In this document: positions 33,470-45,249 of the stretch, in pieces
How positions within the stretch are numbered: the first letter of the stretch is position 1
Layout: every line of letters starts with the position of its first letter
Source of the DNA: Asterochloris sp. CNOR1
Taxonomy: Eukaryota; Chlorophyta; Trebouxiophyceae; Trebouxiales; Trebouxiaceae
Assembly (NCBI GenBank): GCA_963969365.1
Contig: OZ017757.1
Span: 2,170,001-2,234,000 of the forward strand
Length of the DNA stretch: 64,000 nucleotides
Direction: 5' to 3'
Translations under genes and position numbers: made by a program
The notes under the pieces: generated by a model
Told to the model about the DNA's origin: nothing
The model's input: the letters and a program-made list of their open reading frames with translations, nothing else
Databases searched by the model: none

Positions 33470-33636
33470 CCCACATTGATCAAGACAACACTCCACTGAC
33501 TTCCTGCACTGACTATGTGCCTCGACCACCTGCATGCCACCTGTACACCCTGAATGGTTGCTCAACACATCTCAGTCTCCAGCAGTGCCAGTTTGAATGG
33601 CCAGAGCTCCAAATGTGGTGATTATCAAACGCATGC

Positions 33637-36600
33637 ATGCACAGTCATATAAGTGATAAGGCAGCTTCAAACCCAGTCATTTTCAGTTCCAGTGTCAGCA
33701 AGGCAGGCCTAATCCTGCACAGCATGGCGGCCAGAGGGAAGCAAGTGGCTGCGGGCGTGGCTGACCAGAATGGCTTCAACAATGACGACCCTGCCAAGGC
33801 AGCCATTGTGTTTGAGAAAGATCTGCCAGGACCTCCGCAAATTGGGGAGGTGCTGGTGAGGCCCAAAACCCCACATCATCCTTAAGTGTGCTTTCCAGCA
33901 TATGCTGATCTCACCTGTCAGGGCCTGCCATGCTGCACAGGTGAGGGTGAAGCAGCGTCCCATCAACCCCTCTGACCTGTTTTGCCTGCGTGGTGAGCTT
34001 TTTGGACCCACCGGAAGTGCTGCTGCATGTGCATGATTTGCATTGCAGGTGCGACCGTCTATATGTCTGCTGGTTGCGCTTGCGCCCTGTGAAGCCAATG
34101 TGTTTGTGCGTGGGCTGCTGACTGTGGGCCCACTTCAATCCAGGCATGCATCGTCTAGCACTGAGACAGTGCTTCTGCAGGATGTATCTTGCCAGAGCGG
34201 TTGCTGTCTGAACATGCAGGCATCTATGGCGGCTTCAAGCCCAAGACATATCCCGCTGTTGTAGGCCTAGAAGGTGAGCAGACAGCGGTGAGCAGGAAGC
34301 TGGGAGCAGCGTGCAGCATCAGGCAGCTTCTGGAAGTAGCACTCTGACCTGGCAGGCCCGACATGTCACAGAACAGCCTTGATCACTGCCTCTCTTGGTG
34401 CCCACTCTGCTCATGTGCCATCAGTGCTCAATCCTCATTCCACTGTAGCTAGCTTCTTTGTCATGCAGGCATGGGCGTTGTTGAGGCTGTGGGCCCTGAT
34501 GTGCAAGGGTTCAAGCCTGGGCAGAGGGTTACGGCGTGCCCCTGGCCGACCGAGGGTGGGGAGGGCACCTGGCAGCAGCTGGTATTGGTGCCTGCAAGAA
34601 GCCTGGTGAGGGGCGTCAGCAACTTGCGAGCGCGAGCTGCTTTTTATGTCAAGCCAGCACGCTGGCCAAGCAGCCTAATGACACCAGGACCTGCACACCA
34701 GTCATTGCTGCCTGCACTGGCACTCATCTGCCAGCAACTAGGGCTGCCCAAAGTGGTGGGGGAGGGATGCCATACCTCATGCGGTTGCATTCGGGGCTGC
34801 AGGAGGCAGCGGGTTTCGAAAAAAGGGTACTGGCAGCAGTGCCAGCCACGCATCAAGCTCAGACCTGGGCCGCCGGGTGATTGTGTCGTCTGCAAATTTG
34901 ATCCTGCAGATGGTAGCGTCTGGCGAAGTGCTGCACACAGCCCTCCTAGCAGTGTCCCGGGCGCTGCTATCAATTGCTGCGCCTGCAGGTGGCAAAGTCT
35001 TACAGCATGGAGCAGCAGAGTCTGCCTCCCTGTGCAGCTGTGTCGCCTCTTGTGTTGTGGAGGAGCATGTGCTCCTCCGATGCAGTGTTATGTGTGTACA
35101 ATTTAGTGCCAAAAATGCGGTACATGTGTGCAGGTGGCTGTGCCTGACAAGGGGGATCAGCACGAGCTCCTGCGGCAACAGCTACAAAGCCCTCTGACTG
35201 TAGATGGCTGTTCCTGATGGCAGGGAGTAGCTGAGACTGCCCTGTTGATGTCCAGATGTCCACACCTTAGTTTGTGCAGAAGCTCCCGCTCCTTTGGTAG
35301 CAACACACCCTGCTGTCTGTGCAGGTGGCAGTGCCTGACAATGTGCAGGACTATCAGGCAGCCCAGTTCCTGATCAACCCTGTGACTGCCTATGGATTCC
35401 TGGAGGCCCTTGCAGTCCCCGAGGGCGACTGGCTACTGCAGAACGCCGCCAACAGCGTGCTGGGCAAAGAGGTGGGTGCTCTTGAAGGTCAGGAAATGGA
35501 GTCAGGGTTTGAGGCAGGCAGCAGGGGAGATCAGTTGTGAGAAGGTGAAAGGCAATTCTTGCCGCCTGCGCTGGGGTTCGGCTGCCAGCTACCCTGGCTG
35601 CACAAGGTGCTGTGTACCAGGCAGGTCATGCCTTCACCGGATGCGCTGGAGCTGTGCGAGGCAGCGTGCTCTTCACAGGACAGCACTGCCAGGATTGCCA
35701 GTTGACCGCTGCAAGGTGGTGGGTCTCTCAGGTCTGTGCATGGAGCTGGACCCCTGAGGCACGCAGGCAGGGAGTGCAGGCACGCTGATGCACTGGTCTG
35801 TGAGATCAGCCTGCAAGTGCCGCTCTCAAAGGCTCTGGACAGCGTAGGAGGTGGCCTGGGTGGGAGTGCTTACCCAATGACACGGAATGCTCATGGGGTT
35901 TGCACAGCAAGGCCCTGCCATAGTCTGCAGCTGCTGAATAATGCAGCCTACCCGTGGATGCTCGTCGCCAAGGCGAGGTGGTGCGCAGCATCCGTTCATG
36001 CTGGGTGCAATCTGTCTGTCTGCGCCCCCAGCTCAGCTGCAGTGCTGGAGCTTTGTGAAATGCTCGCCAGCATGCTGCGCCACATGCCTAGCAGACAACG
36101 CAATGTATGGCTGCAGCCAACAGCTTAGGGGCCTCAGGCATCAATGCATCATTGTCCCCAGGCCACCACATGCTGGGTGCCACGTGCCTGTCAGACGGAG
36201 CCAGTCACGTGGTGTGTCTGCACATGCAGCTCATCTGCATGGCCAAGAAGCGGGGCACGAAAGTCATCAACGTGGTCAGAAGAGCGGACGTAGTGCAGGA
36301 GCTCAAAGACCTTGGGTAAGCCAGTATCATGTCACGACTGCCTGCATTCTCAAATGGAGAGACCTGCTGCCTTGCCTCAGCGAGAGCAGGGCCCTGTGCT
36401 GAGGGGTCTGTCAATATGACCTTTTGCATCAGGCTGCCCAGAGTTGTGGGTGGCGATGCAGCATTGCGCGTAAGCCCACCCAGAGGAGTCTCTCTTGTGT
36501 GCTACCTTGGCCTGGCAGCCCGTCCCTCTTGGGCGTGATGTCTGCATGAGCTCCAGATGCAATGCGCAGGCCCAAGCAGGCAAGGATCTCTAGCTGCAGG

Positions 36601-38175
36601 GTAGGGTGTTCTCAAGCCCTGTACGCAGTCAGCCCCTGGCGGTACTGGACATCATGCGCCTACTCTTCAGGGCAATGTGCACTCATTCTGGAAGACTGAG
36701 GTGGCTGTTCATGAAACGACCAACAATCCTGCAGGGCTGACGAAGTGGTGGTCGTCACAGAGGAGGACCTGCCTAAGCGTGTGGCTGAGATCACGCAGGG
36801 CAGGGGAGCCTATGCTGTCATCAACCCAATTGGTGGAGAGGTGAGCGTTCTCTTGCTGCCGTGTGGTCATGCCAAGTCTTGCTGACTACAGCTGCTGCAT
36901 GTGATGCTGAGCAGCACCAGCTCTTGGCTGCAGGTGAACATTCCTTTGACCAAAAGTGAGCGTGCTGACATGTATCAGAACAGCTGTGACAGTGCTGGCT
37001 TGATCTGCGCCTACCAGCATAGCTTTTTCACACCCCAGCACCTCATGTGCACACCCCGGCCACCCGCCTGCTACGGTGCATACATGCAGAGGGTGTCTTT
37101 GAGGTCCTTGACCAACTGACCATGTCGACCTTTGCCCCAGCTGCAGCAAAGGAGTCTTGGTCCCTGCATCATCTGCGCTGCCTGTCACCTCCAGCTGCCA
37201 CCAGGTGTTTCACAATGTCTGGGCTCTCCACTTGTACAGGTCTGAGGGACGGCGGCACTCTGTACATCTACTCTCTGTTCCTGGACAACGTGGTGAGTGG
37301 GATCTGAGGACAGTCTTGTAGAGTGCAATGCATGAAAATTGGGCTCATCAGACACATGCTCCTCATGCAAAGCCAAGCCTTCCCAACAGCTCAGCTGTCA
37401 GCTGACTGCCGGCATCCAATACTTCAAGCTTGACAGCATTGCCTTCAGGTGGTGCCCATGCAAGATCTGCACTTCAGGCGCATCAATGTGCGTGGCTTCT
37501 GGCTGAATCAGTGGCTGGAGGCGCTGCCGGATGACATGGCACGGCATGCAGCACTCAAGCAGGTTGGCTGACCCCTCATCCTGCTGTCACGCTGCTGCTG
37601 CCTGCAGACCAATGAGATCCTGCAATGTGCCAGGGAGCTGAGGCCTTGTCCTGCTGTTGCCCTGCTGCTGGCTGATCAGCAGACTGCAGTATTAGCCCCT
37701 TGTGCCATGCCTTTGAAGACCCTGTCCGGCTGCTAAGCTGCTGGTGCTTGCTCAGCAGCACCGTGGATTGATGCTCAGCAGGCAGCTGATGTCACCTGGC
37801 AGAGAGCTGCACGGCCTTAGGCACCCCGCAGTCTTGGTATCAAGCGGCTCTGCCAGCAGCCAGTCTGGCTCATGCAGGTGATGCACTACATGGCAGATGG
37901 GACCATCAGGCCCCCCAAGCCAGGTGAGCTCTTTGCTGGGTGTATGCTTGACTGTTGCATTCAAGCAGTGCATTCCTGCCAAGCAGCTTAGCTTCAGTTC
38001 CGATCCAGATTGTGACTTGCCCTGCAGTGAGTGTCTGCAGAGCACGGGGCCTTGCCTGCAAGCAAATTTTACCTTGCTGACTGCAGAGGCTGAGTTTCAC
38101 CTGGACAAGGCTCCTGAAGCAATCAGAGATGCCATGAACAGAAAGGGGGGCAGCAAGGTCATGTTGATGGGCTGA
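33637..38175 (+). CDS. MECR: mitochondrial-type trans-2-enoyl-[ACP]/CoA reductase (MECR/Etr1 family)
   Basis: This zinc-free medium-chain dehydrogenase reduces trans-2-enoyl-ACP with NADPH in mitochondrial fatty acid synthesis, the pathway that feeds lipoic acid. Exons 33637-33855, 33941-33992, 34220-34273, 34469-34605, 35325-35471, 36230-36315, 36735-36840, 36934-36955, 37240-37292, 37449-37562, 37878-37923 and 38087-38175 join in phase to 374 aa (human MECR 373). Motifs: RPINPSDLFCLRGIYG (substrate loop and catalytic Tyr region), FLINPVTAYGFLEAL, NAANSVLGKE in place of the usual NSGVGQ, GTKVINVVRR (NADP binding), INPIGGE, INVRGFWLNQW, and a C-terminal GGSKVMLMG. The first 29 residues before the Met at 33724 could be a targeting extension. 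Exon 8 is only 22 bp. The start lies 168 bp after the exportin-7 stop, on the same strand. Confidence 0.93.
34980..35215 (+). repeat. decayed copies of MECR exon 5 start in the preceding intron
   Basis: The true exon start (35319-35345: tgcag, then gtggcagtgcctgacaatgt) has relatives at about 35128-35160 (tgcaggtggctgtgcctgac aagggg). Poorer ones lie at about 34985-35000 (cctgcaggtggcaaagtc) and 35200-35222 (tagatggctgttcctgatgg). All are in the same orientation. Confidence 0.6.
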
Positions 38176-38400
38176 GCAGTGTGTGAAACAATGCGTGTTG
38201 TCGAAGCTGACAGTTGAGTAACAGACATGACCTAGGCTCGTCCTGAAGCGTTTACCGTGGCGACTGTAACGTGCCAGAAACGATAGAGGTGGCATGGGCA
38301 GAATCCAGTCGGCTTGCTGAGGCCTGGTCCCGCCAGTGCTGCCAATGCTCACTCAGCAAGATATCGACAGCTGAGCTCTCTGCAAGGGGTGCAGTCCAGG

Positions 38401-41400
38401 ATGGTGCGGCGCAAGGTGGCACATCCTCGTAGAGGGCCTGCATTCAGGCCTGGCATCATCACCCGCCGGCAGGCTCAGGCCAGATGTGCTACAGCCACAG
38501 CACAGGAGCTGACCAGGTGATCCCCTTCTGGGTGCTGCCTTGAGCCCCTGATAGCTGATCATGCCAGATGCACAGCTGCGTTCAAACTCTTGCCATGCAT
38601 GTTGCGACCGTAGTCCCTGGCTGGCTGCTGCCCAGACTGCCTGCTGGACTCACCTGACTTTCAGCACACCTCGGCTGGCTGCTGAGCCTCTTAAAAACAA
38701 GATTGCACCCCCCTGTGCAAGCTGTGCACCTTGGCCATACACGTCCAGTCTGGCTGTCAATGTGCCTGCCTGCAGCTCAGCCCAGCACTCTATTCATGGG
38801 CACTTGGGATGTAGTTAGTCTGCTCACCTGGCTGCTTGACTCTCTTGCAGGCTGTATGCTAGCCCAGAATTCCAGCGCTGGGTCCTCAACCGGCCTCACA
38901 GGTGGTCGCTCTGGCGCTCTGCTGGCTTGCTGGGTGCCTTTGCGCTGCTGGCAATACTGTACAGTGCGCAGACCCATCACACACAGCTTCCCATGCTCAG
39001 CAGCCCGGCAGACACAGCTGACACGCAGGGGTCACCAACGCCGTCTGGCCTCAAGCAGGCAGGCACAATGCAACAAGCTCCCAGGCAAGTGCACTCCAAG
39101 AGGCGGCCAGTCAGCGCCCAGCAGGGCAGCGAAGGCAGGGCAGCGTTTCCAGCTGCTGGGGCGGCACCGGAATCGGCCAGGTTGGGGCCTTGGCACGCCT
39201 CGCAGGCAGGGACTGGGCCATGTGCCGAAGCCCAGCAGACCGGCAATGGTGAAGCGCACTCCCCACGAGCTCAAACAGCACCAGAGGCGTTTGCAGGGCT
39301 TGATGCAGGGTCTAAAGCTTCTCCCAGAGCCCAGATCAGCAGCAGCAGGGCGGCCTGGCTGCACCAGCTCCTGCACGGAGCTGGTGCACCTTTGCTCAGC
39401 AGTGCTGCCGCAGCTGCAGCCGCGCTCTGCTGGCAGCACTGGCTGCGGGCAGCTCTGGCCCTGGCTGCAGCGGTAACCTGCGGGGCTGCTCTGAGGCGGC
39501 TGCTCAGCAGTGCTGGACAGGCCCCTGGCAGGCACGTCACCTTTGCAGGGCCTGGCAGCGGGGGCAGCCTCAAGCCCACAGGCTGGCACACCATTCACCT
39601 TGAAGCCTCTTCAAGCAGCCCATCTGAGGGCAGCACGGCACAGCCACGGCAGGCAGGCAGCCCCGTGCCATGGCTGGATGCAGAGCTTGCCACTTTTGGC
39701 ACCGGCCGCGGACAGCAACTTCAGGTGAGCGTCCGCAGGCTTGGCCGCAGCTTGGGTGGTGGCAGCTGGCAGAGACTGCAGATGGGGTGCTGCAGGCTTC
39801 AGCACCTGTCAAGCTGGCGCCATAGGCAGGCATGACATGCTGGGTAGGCACCTCCAATCGTCAAGGGGCACCTACTAGGGTGCTGGTGGCTTGCCTGCAG
39901 GATGTGCCTCTGCTTGACCTGAGAGATACACTCTGTGCTCTGCACTCTGCCTCCCAGAGACAGGCCATTGATGAGCGCAGGTTGTGCGGGGAGGTTCTTC
40001 CCTGAGTGTGACTCAACTCTGGCTTCACACCACACATCTTTGTTCAAATCGCAAGATAAGGGATACTCCCCTCTGAGAGCCATGTCTGGGGCATTACTGG
40101 GCACCCCGCACACTCACTGGCCCCCAACTTTCTCTTTACAGGTTGAAGCTACTTCAAAGGGCTTGTCCCCTTGTACATTGACTCTGCCCTACTTGCTTTC
40201 CAGGTTGTACGAGGGGGCTCTCCTCTGAGACAGATGCCCCTGGAGAAGCTGGGCAGCCTGCACACCAACCCGCTGGCAGACGGCAGCGGGCCAGAGCCGC
40301 AGGCACGGGAGGAGCAGCTGTCCCCCACCATGCAGGTGCGTGGGGGGGTGCAGCGTGCCTGCTGCTGCGGGGGTGGCCAGTGTTGCCAGGCTCACTGCAA
40401 ATGCCTGTGCAGATGAGACAGTGTCAAGAAGGGGGGCTGCCTGCTGTGAGAGTGCTCCGCACCTCTGCCATAGGCTGCCAAGCTTCGCACTCACCCCTGC
40501 AGAGCTTGTGTGACGTGACAAGGTGTTGGTGGTGCCTGCACCAGGTCACATGCTTGCCACCCAACATGCCTGCAGGCCACGCTGCTCCGGGACATGCTTG
40601 CAGACGCCAGCAGCAGCAGCAGCAGTGGTCCTCCAGCTGCCATCGCTTCCCTTCTACGCACAGCAGCTGAGTTGAGCTCGGGCGACAGCAGTTTTGCTGC
40701 CTCACCTGCAGCAGGACGCCCACGCCAGCAAGGTAAGCCAGGACTTGTCAGAAGTGTAGCTTTGAGCTGGCCTTGTTAGCTTCCCAAGCAGATGCTGGGC
40801 ATCCCTGGTGCAGCCCAGCAGTCATGCTGCGAGGTGTGGGACAACATGATGTTGCCTTTGTGTGCATATTGTGTGCTGAAGGATGTTTTCTAAATAGACA
40901 AGCACTGCTGCACCTCACGGGTGGCAGGCCGCAGATACCAGCCAGGTAGGCTCCAAAGTGCTGAAGCTGGCAGACAGGGTCGGCCCCGTGCAGCGCCGCC
41001 ATCTGTTGGAAACCTGTGTCAGTGCAAGGGGAGCTTGGTGTGCATGGCCACCCTGGCTGATCTCACAGGCTGACCCCCAGCATGTCCCCTCAGTGGCGCT
41101 GGAAGGTGTCACAATGACTGGCCTCAACCATGCTTGCGTTGTCTTCGGTGGAGCTGTAAGGGAACATCTGTTTGGGTGGACTGAAACCCTGGTGCTGTGC
41201 TGCTGCAGGCATACAGTCAGCACTGGCAGTGGGCAGCAGCACCCCTGCAAACTCCCCGCTTCCAGAGCGTCGGCTGCAGCTGGCTGACGGGCCTGCTCTG
41301 GGGCTGGTCGGCAGTGACAGGAGCCGTCATGCCTCCCCTCAGCTGCGGGGCAGACATCCGACCCAGCAGCTGGAGGCGGCTGCAGAGAAGGCGCATCTCG

Positions 41401-42827
41401 CAGCGCTGGCTGAGCGGCCGCCATGGGACCGGGGCAGCCGACCGGGTGGGACGCCTGCGGCGCAGGCGCCGAGGTCAGCGCAGCAGAGCCCTGCACGGGA
41501 GGCTGCAAGGCGCCCGCAGCAGGCGTCCTTCGAGGCCTGGCGCTCCCCTCGACAGAGCCCTTCACGTGACACTGCCGGCCGCCTGCAGCAGGCGTCTGCT
41601 GACCGTCAGCGGTCAGCGCAGCCAAGCCCTGTGCGGGATGCCCAGCACCAGGCGGCTGCTGCATCGCGGCAGTCTGCCCAGCAGAGCCCAACACAGGATA
41701 CTGCACGCCGCCTGCAGCAGGCAGCCATGCAGGGGGGCAGCCTGCTGCCGCTGGCCATGCCGGCCGGTCCCAGTCGGCAGCCTGTAGGGTGGGACGCGTC
41801 CCTGACCAGTGGGAGCCAGCCACAGTCACCACTCACTGGCCAGGCCTCTCCAGCCCGGCCTACACGTGAGCTGGCTGCCCCTCAGCGTGGCCCAGCACTG
41901 CAGGGCGCTGCTCAGCTGGTGCAGCCTGGTGCAGGCAGGCGGCGGGCAGCAGAGGGGCAGGCAGGTATTGAGGCCCCTGCTGCTGCCCAGCCAGGCCTGC
42001 AGGAGCGCTCTGGAGCTGCTGCTGCCCAGCCAACGGCAGGCCTGCTGGCAGACTTTGAGGAAGCCCCACCAGGGCTTGGTGGACAGCTGAGGGGCGTTCA
42101 GCAGCAGCCAGGCACCAGGCAGTTGCCACAGCCGCTGCAGCCGGGGGCAGAGTGTTCCAGGCAGCCTGACAGCACAGCCTGGACAGGAATGGCTCAGCAG
42201 CCAGGAGGTCATTCCCCCCTCCAACAGGCACCACCCCCAGCAGCAGCCATTCGAAGGGAGCTCTCGACTGCTGCCGCCGCTGCTGCTGAGAGGAAGAGGC
42301 GAGCTACACTGACCAGCCCAGGGAGCAGCACAACCACCTCACCCCGCCACGAAGACCCAGAGCCGCTGCCAAGCAGCAGCCCTGCAGTGCTTCGGCAGGC
42401 GGCGCCAGCTGGGACAGCCCTGTCAGAGGCTTTCTTGGACAGACAAACCAGCCAGAAGCAGGCAGAGGCACAGGCATATATTCAGGTGTGTTCAGGCAGC
42501 CATCTCGCTTGATGATATAGTGGCTGCAGGACTGCCAAGGGCCAGCATGTGAGGCTGATGACTTCTCCCCATGGCTTGGTGCCTGCAAGGGGGGCTCACG
42601 AGTGGCTGAGAGGCGTGGTTGTGTTGCATACTGTGCCTGCTTGCTGTGCTGGCTGCTTGCAGACATCGCCCTGTGCACTGCAGGCTTTGGCATTTGAGGA
42701 GGCTGGCATGAGTCCCCCTGTGGCGCCAGCTGAACGCCAACGCTTCAGCCAGACAACACGCAGCAGCTTGGCACCAAGCCCCAGCGCATCCCTCAGCACT
42801 CGCAGAACTCAGAGGAGGTGGAAATAG
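38401..42827 (+). CDS. unknown protein with two membrane segments and long Ala/Gln/Pro/Ser-rich region
   Basis: Six exons join in phase to 899 aa: 38401-38516, 38851-39724, 40204-40335, 40576-40732, 41209-42485, 42684-42827. The N-terminus is basic (MVRRKVAHPRRG). A hydrophobic segment lies at about residues 62-79 (GLLGAFALLAILYSAQ), followed by a low-complexity stretch. A second hydrophobic segment lies at about 236-256 (LRAALALAAAVTCGAAL), then GRHVTFAGPGSGG. The large fifth exon carries four imperfect repeats around QSP-(A/S/V/T)-R-(D/E), and the protein ends RTQRRWK. I do not recognise a family; an envelope-anchored structural protein is only a guess. Extra open segments at about 40903-40944 and 41069-41157 were left out because the phase fits without them. 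The minus strand is also open for 305 codons at 40915-41832, but has no protein-like character. Confidence 0.65.
41475..41733 (+). repeat. coding repeat, four units of about 20-24 residues
   Basis: The units read SAQQSPAREAARRPQQAS, PRQSPSRDTAGRLQQAS, SAQPSPVRDAQHQAAAAS and SAQQSPTQDTARRLQQAA. They keep a Ser-Pro-x-(Arg/Gln)-acidic core and a Gln-Gln-Ala tail. SP sites of this kind are possible proline-directed kinase targets. Confidence 0.7.
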
Positions 42828-43234
42828 GGCAATGTCTCAGTGTGTATAGGCGTGGTCAGACTGCACCATTTTTCCCAGCTCTGTCTGACACCCACTGCAG
42901 TCAGCTGACGTCAGATGCTGGGCAGAGAGCAGCAATCGTCACCTCAAAGCAGCAACACCAGTTTGACCATGGCCTCCCAAATTTCACAATTTTATGTCTC
43001 TGCAAACCTTCTGCCCACAGCTGGAGCTCTGTACATCGCCCTGCTGCACCATGATGATTGACAATCAGCGCAGGTAGTCATGCCCTTAAAGAAGTACCAT
43101 GCACACTGGAATGTCAAGGCACCTTCAGCAACAGCTCAAAGGGCAGTCTGCCCACAGCCTCATGGCAAGGTCAGGTAACAGGTGCGCTGCGGGCAGTGTT
43201 GGTGATGTTTGTCTCTCAGCAAGCAGGTGCTGAC
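42828..43234. other. convergent intergenic region
   Basis: About 400 bp between the stop codons of the unknown plus-strand gene and the minus-strand methyltransferase. It should hold both 3' UTRs. Nothing else was seen. Confidence 0.4.
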
Positions 43235-45059
43235 TCAGATGCGCTCCCAGACACCCAGGGCCTCCTTGCCCTCTCGGCCAGGGTGGCTAAGAGCGTCAGG
43301 AACCGACTCAAGGAGCACCCTTTTGAATCCTGCATGCAGACACCAATTCATGCTCGCTTGCGGCCGAACACAGCAAGGTTCACCCATGTGACAGTTCAAC
43401 TTGCGAGCTGTCAGTGGCCAGGCGTGCTCTGAGTACCTGCAGCACTCAGGGTCTGCTCATACAGCTCGGGGGTCACTGGCCACGGAGGCCCCTCCTTGAT
43501 GCTGGAATCGATGGGGAAGATGAGGGTCACGAGCTTGGCTGAGGGGGCCAGCCATTTGTGCCACATCTGAGCCCACTCCTGTCTCTTGCTGGGGTGCAGC
43601 GCGCAGAAGAAGGTGTAGTCATAACCAACATCATACGCTTGTGAAGCGCCTGGCTCAAGAAAGTCTCCTGTAGGCAGTCCATGATGAAGTAGTTACAGAT
43701 TGTGACACATGCACTGCCTGCGTTCAGGACGACGAACAGCACCCTCAGTGTTTGGTTGGGCAAAGTCACCACAGCGGGCAGGTATGCGCTTGCCCCTCCA
43801 GCTTGACAAATGTCAGACAGGTGACAGCTGTGCTGCAGGGTCTGGCATTGCAGGCAGGCCGGCAGGATCTGGCCACCCACCCTGTCTGACTGTCAGGCAG
43901 GGCGCTAATGGGCAATCATCCCACAGGTACCTCAGCTCGCCGGAGTATGGCAGGCAGCCCAGGTGCCACAAGTGACCTATGTGTGATCACAGTGCTGCCA
44001 GCACTGCCCCTGACAGAGTGAGCTCACCATGCTGCACCTGGCAGGCCTGCCGCTTCTGGGGGCTCAAGCCAGCGGAGTCCAGCCACTCATTGGCCCTTTG
44101 GACCTGCAAGTCACGGCCGGGCACCTCTCAAGCTGTATGGAGCACACGCAGAGAGATCAATTCATGCAGAAGGGCCTCAGCACAACGCTGGGCCCCCTCA
44201 GCATAAACTAAGAAGCCTCTGCAGTCAGCAACTGAGAGCTGCGGCATAGAACTGGCGCCTCTTCCAGTAGTGGATTCCTGTTCAATAAGCACTGTCAGGC
44301 ACATTGAGCCAAACATCCCACTGAGGCTGTCTCCACCATGCAGAGGAAAGCCTGCGACTGCAAATAAATGCTTGAAGGGAATGCACCTTACCGCTGTTGG
44401 AGAGAGTTCCAGACCCAGTGCCTGCTTGGCGCCATGCTGCACGAAGGCTGCGAGGTCGTAGCCACGCCTGCAGAGGCAGGCAGCAGCCCATGTGCTGCTT
44501 GCCGTGGAGGTGCACAAGCAGCTGCTGCTCAGGCCAGAGCCTGCCCACACATGACAGCCATGAACGTGCTCAAGCAGCTAGCTGTACAAGCTGAAGACTG
44601 CCCACATGTTGGCTGCTGCTGGTGTGCATAAGCAGCTGGCATTGCAGACCCAGCCTTCAAGCCACTTCATCTGAGGAGGCACACATTGAGCCTACCCACA
44701 GCCTGGCACCACAACCCGCTTGTCTGCTACATCCGATTTGCCAGTGTCCAAGAAGTTGAGCAGGGCTGGGGATGCCTGAGCGGCATCAAACTTCTGCAGG
44801 GGGACAGCAGATGGACTGGATGAGCACCTCTGTGTCTACGGCACAACCAGCAAGGAGCCCGCCAGGAGGCTACTGGCAAAGCAGGAGATTTGGCTTCAAA
44901 GGCAGCAGCCTGCAGCACCTGGCCCTTCTGAAGGCCTCCATCCCAGATGTTGTGCCACCTGGAGGACAATGACAACAGCATCAGCATGTGCATGGGCCTC
45001 TTGATCACATGGCACAGAGAGCAGCACTCTGCATGCCTCTGATCATAGTCTCCTCCCAT
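43235..45059 (-). CDS. SAM-dependent thiol/halide methyltransferase (TPMT/HOL family)
   Basis: Members of this family methylate thiols, bisulfide or halide ions; plant HOL proteins emit methyl halides and detoxify thiocyanate. Exons 45059-45028, 44958-44919, 44793-44696, 44467-44392, 44103-44028, 43667-43437 and 43329-43235 join in phase to 215 aa (plant HOL about 227). Features: WHNIWDGGLQKGQKFD, the N-terminal WxxxWxxGxxxxxxFD signature; SAM motif I VVVPGCGRGYD; LGLELSPTA at the acidic end of strand 2; VQHGDFLE; YDYTFFCALHP, the family's FDYTFFCA block; LVTLIFPID; GPPWPVTPELYE; and a C-terminal HPGREGKEALGVWERI. The first exon (MGGDYDQRHAE) is chosen because it fits in phase and is less certain. 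It is divergent from EAPP. Confidence 0.9.
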
Positions 45060-45249
45060 CACTCCACTGGAGAAGTAGTGGTTAGACGTAGTCATTCCAT
45101 GCTGCTTGACGGGACCTCTCACCGATGGGACCGGGAGACACTGACTGAGTGTATTGCATTGAAGCTGCTGTAGCATTAGGCCATGCTTCAGGAGGGGAAG
45201 CTCACCTGAGACGTCATAACAGTTCAGATGAGATGTTGAGGTCAAGCTC
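45060..45249. promoter_or_regulatory. short divergent promoter region between the methyltransferase and EAPP
   Basis: Only about 190 bp separate the two start codons on opposite strands, so both promoters must overlap or lie very close together. No known element is recognised. Confidence 0.4.

Noticed and set aside
37602-37640. Possible extra MECR exon TNEILQCARELR
   Set aside because: Including it breaks the phase with the following exon. MECR length and alignment fit better without it.
40903-41157. Two open segments between exons 4 and 5 of the unknown plus-strand gene
   Set aside because: Exon 4 joins exon 5 in phase directly, whereas adding these segments leaves a phase conflict.
40915-41832. 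305-codon open frame on the minus strand
   Set aside because: It lies antisense to the large exon of the plus-strand gene at 38.4-42.8 kb. Its sequence is a mirror of that GC-rich repeat and has no independent protein character.
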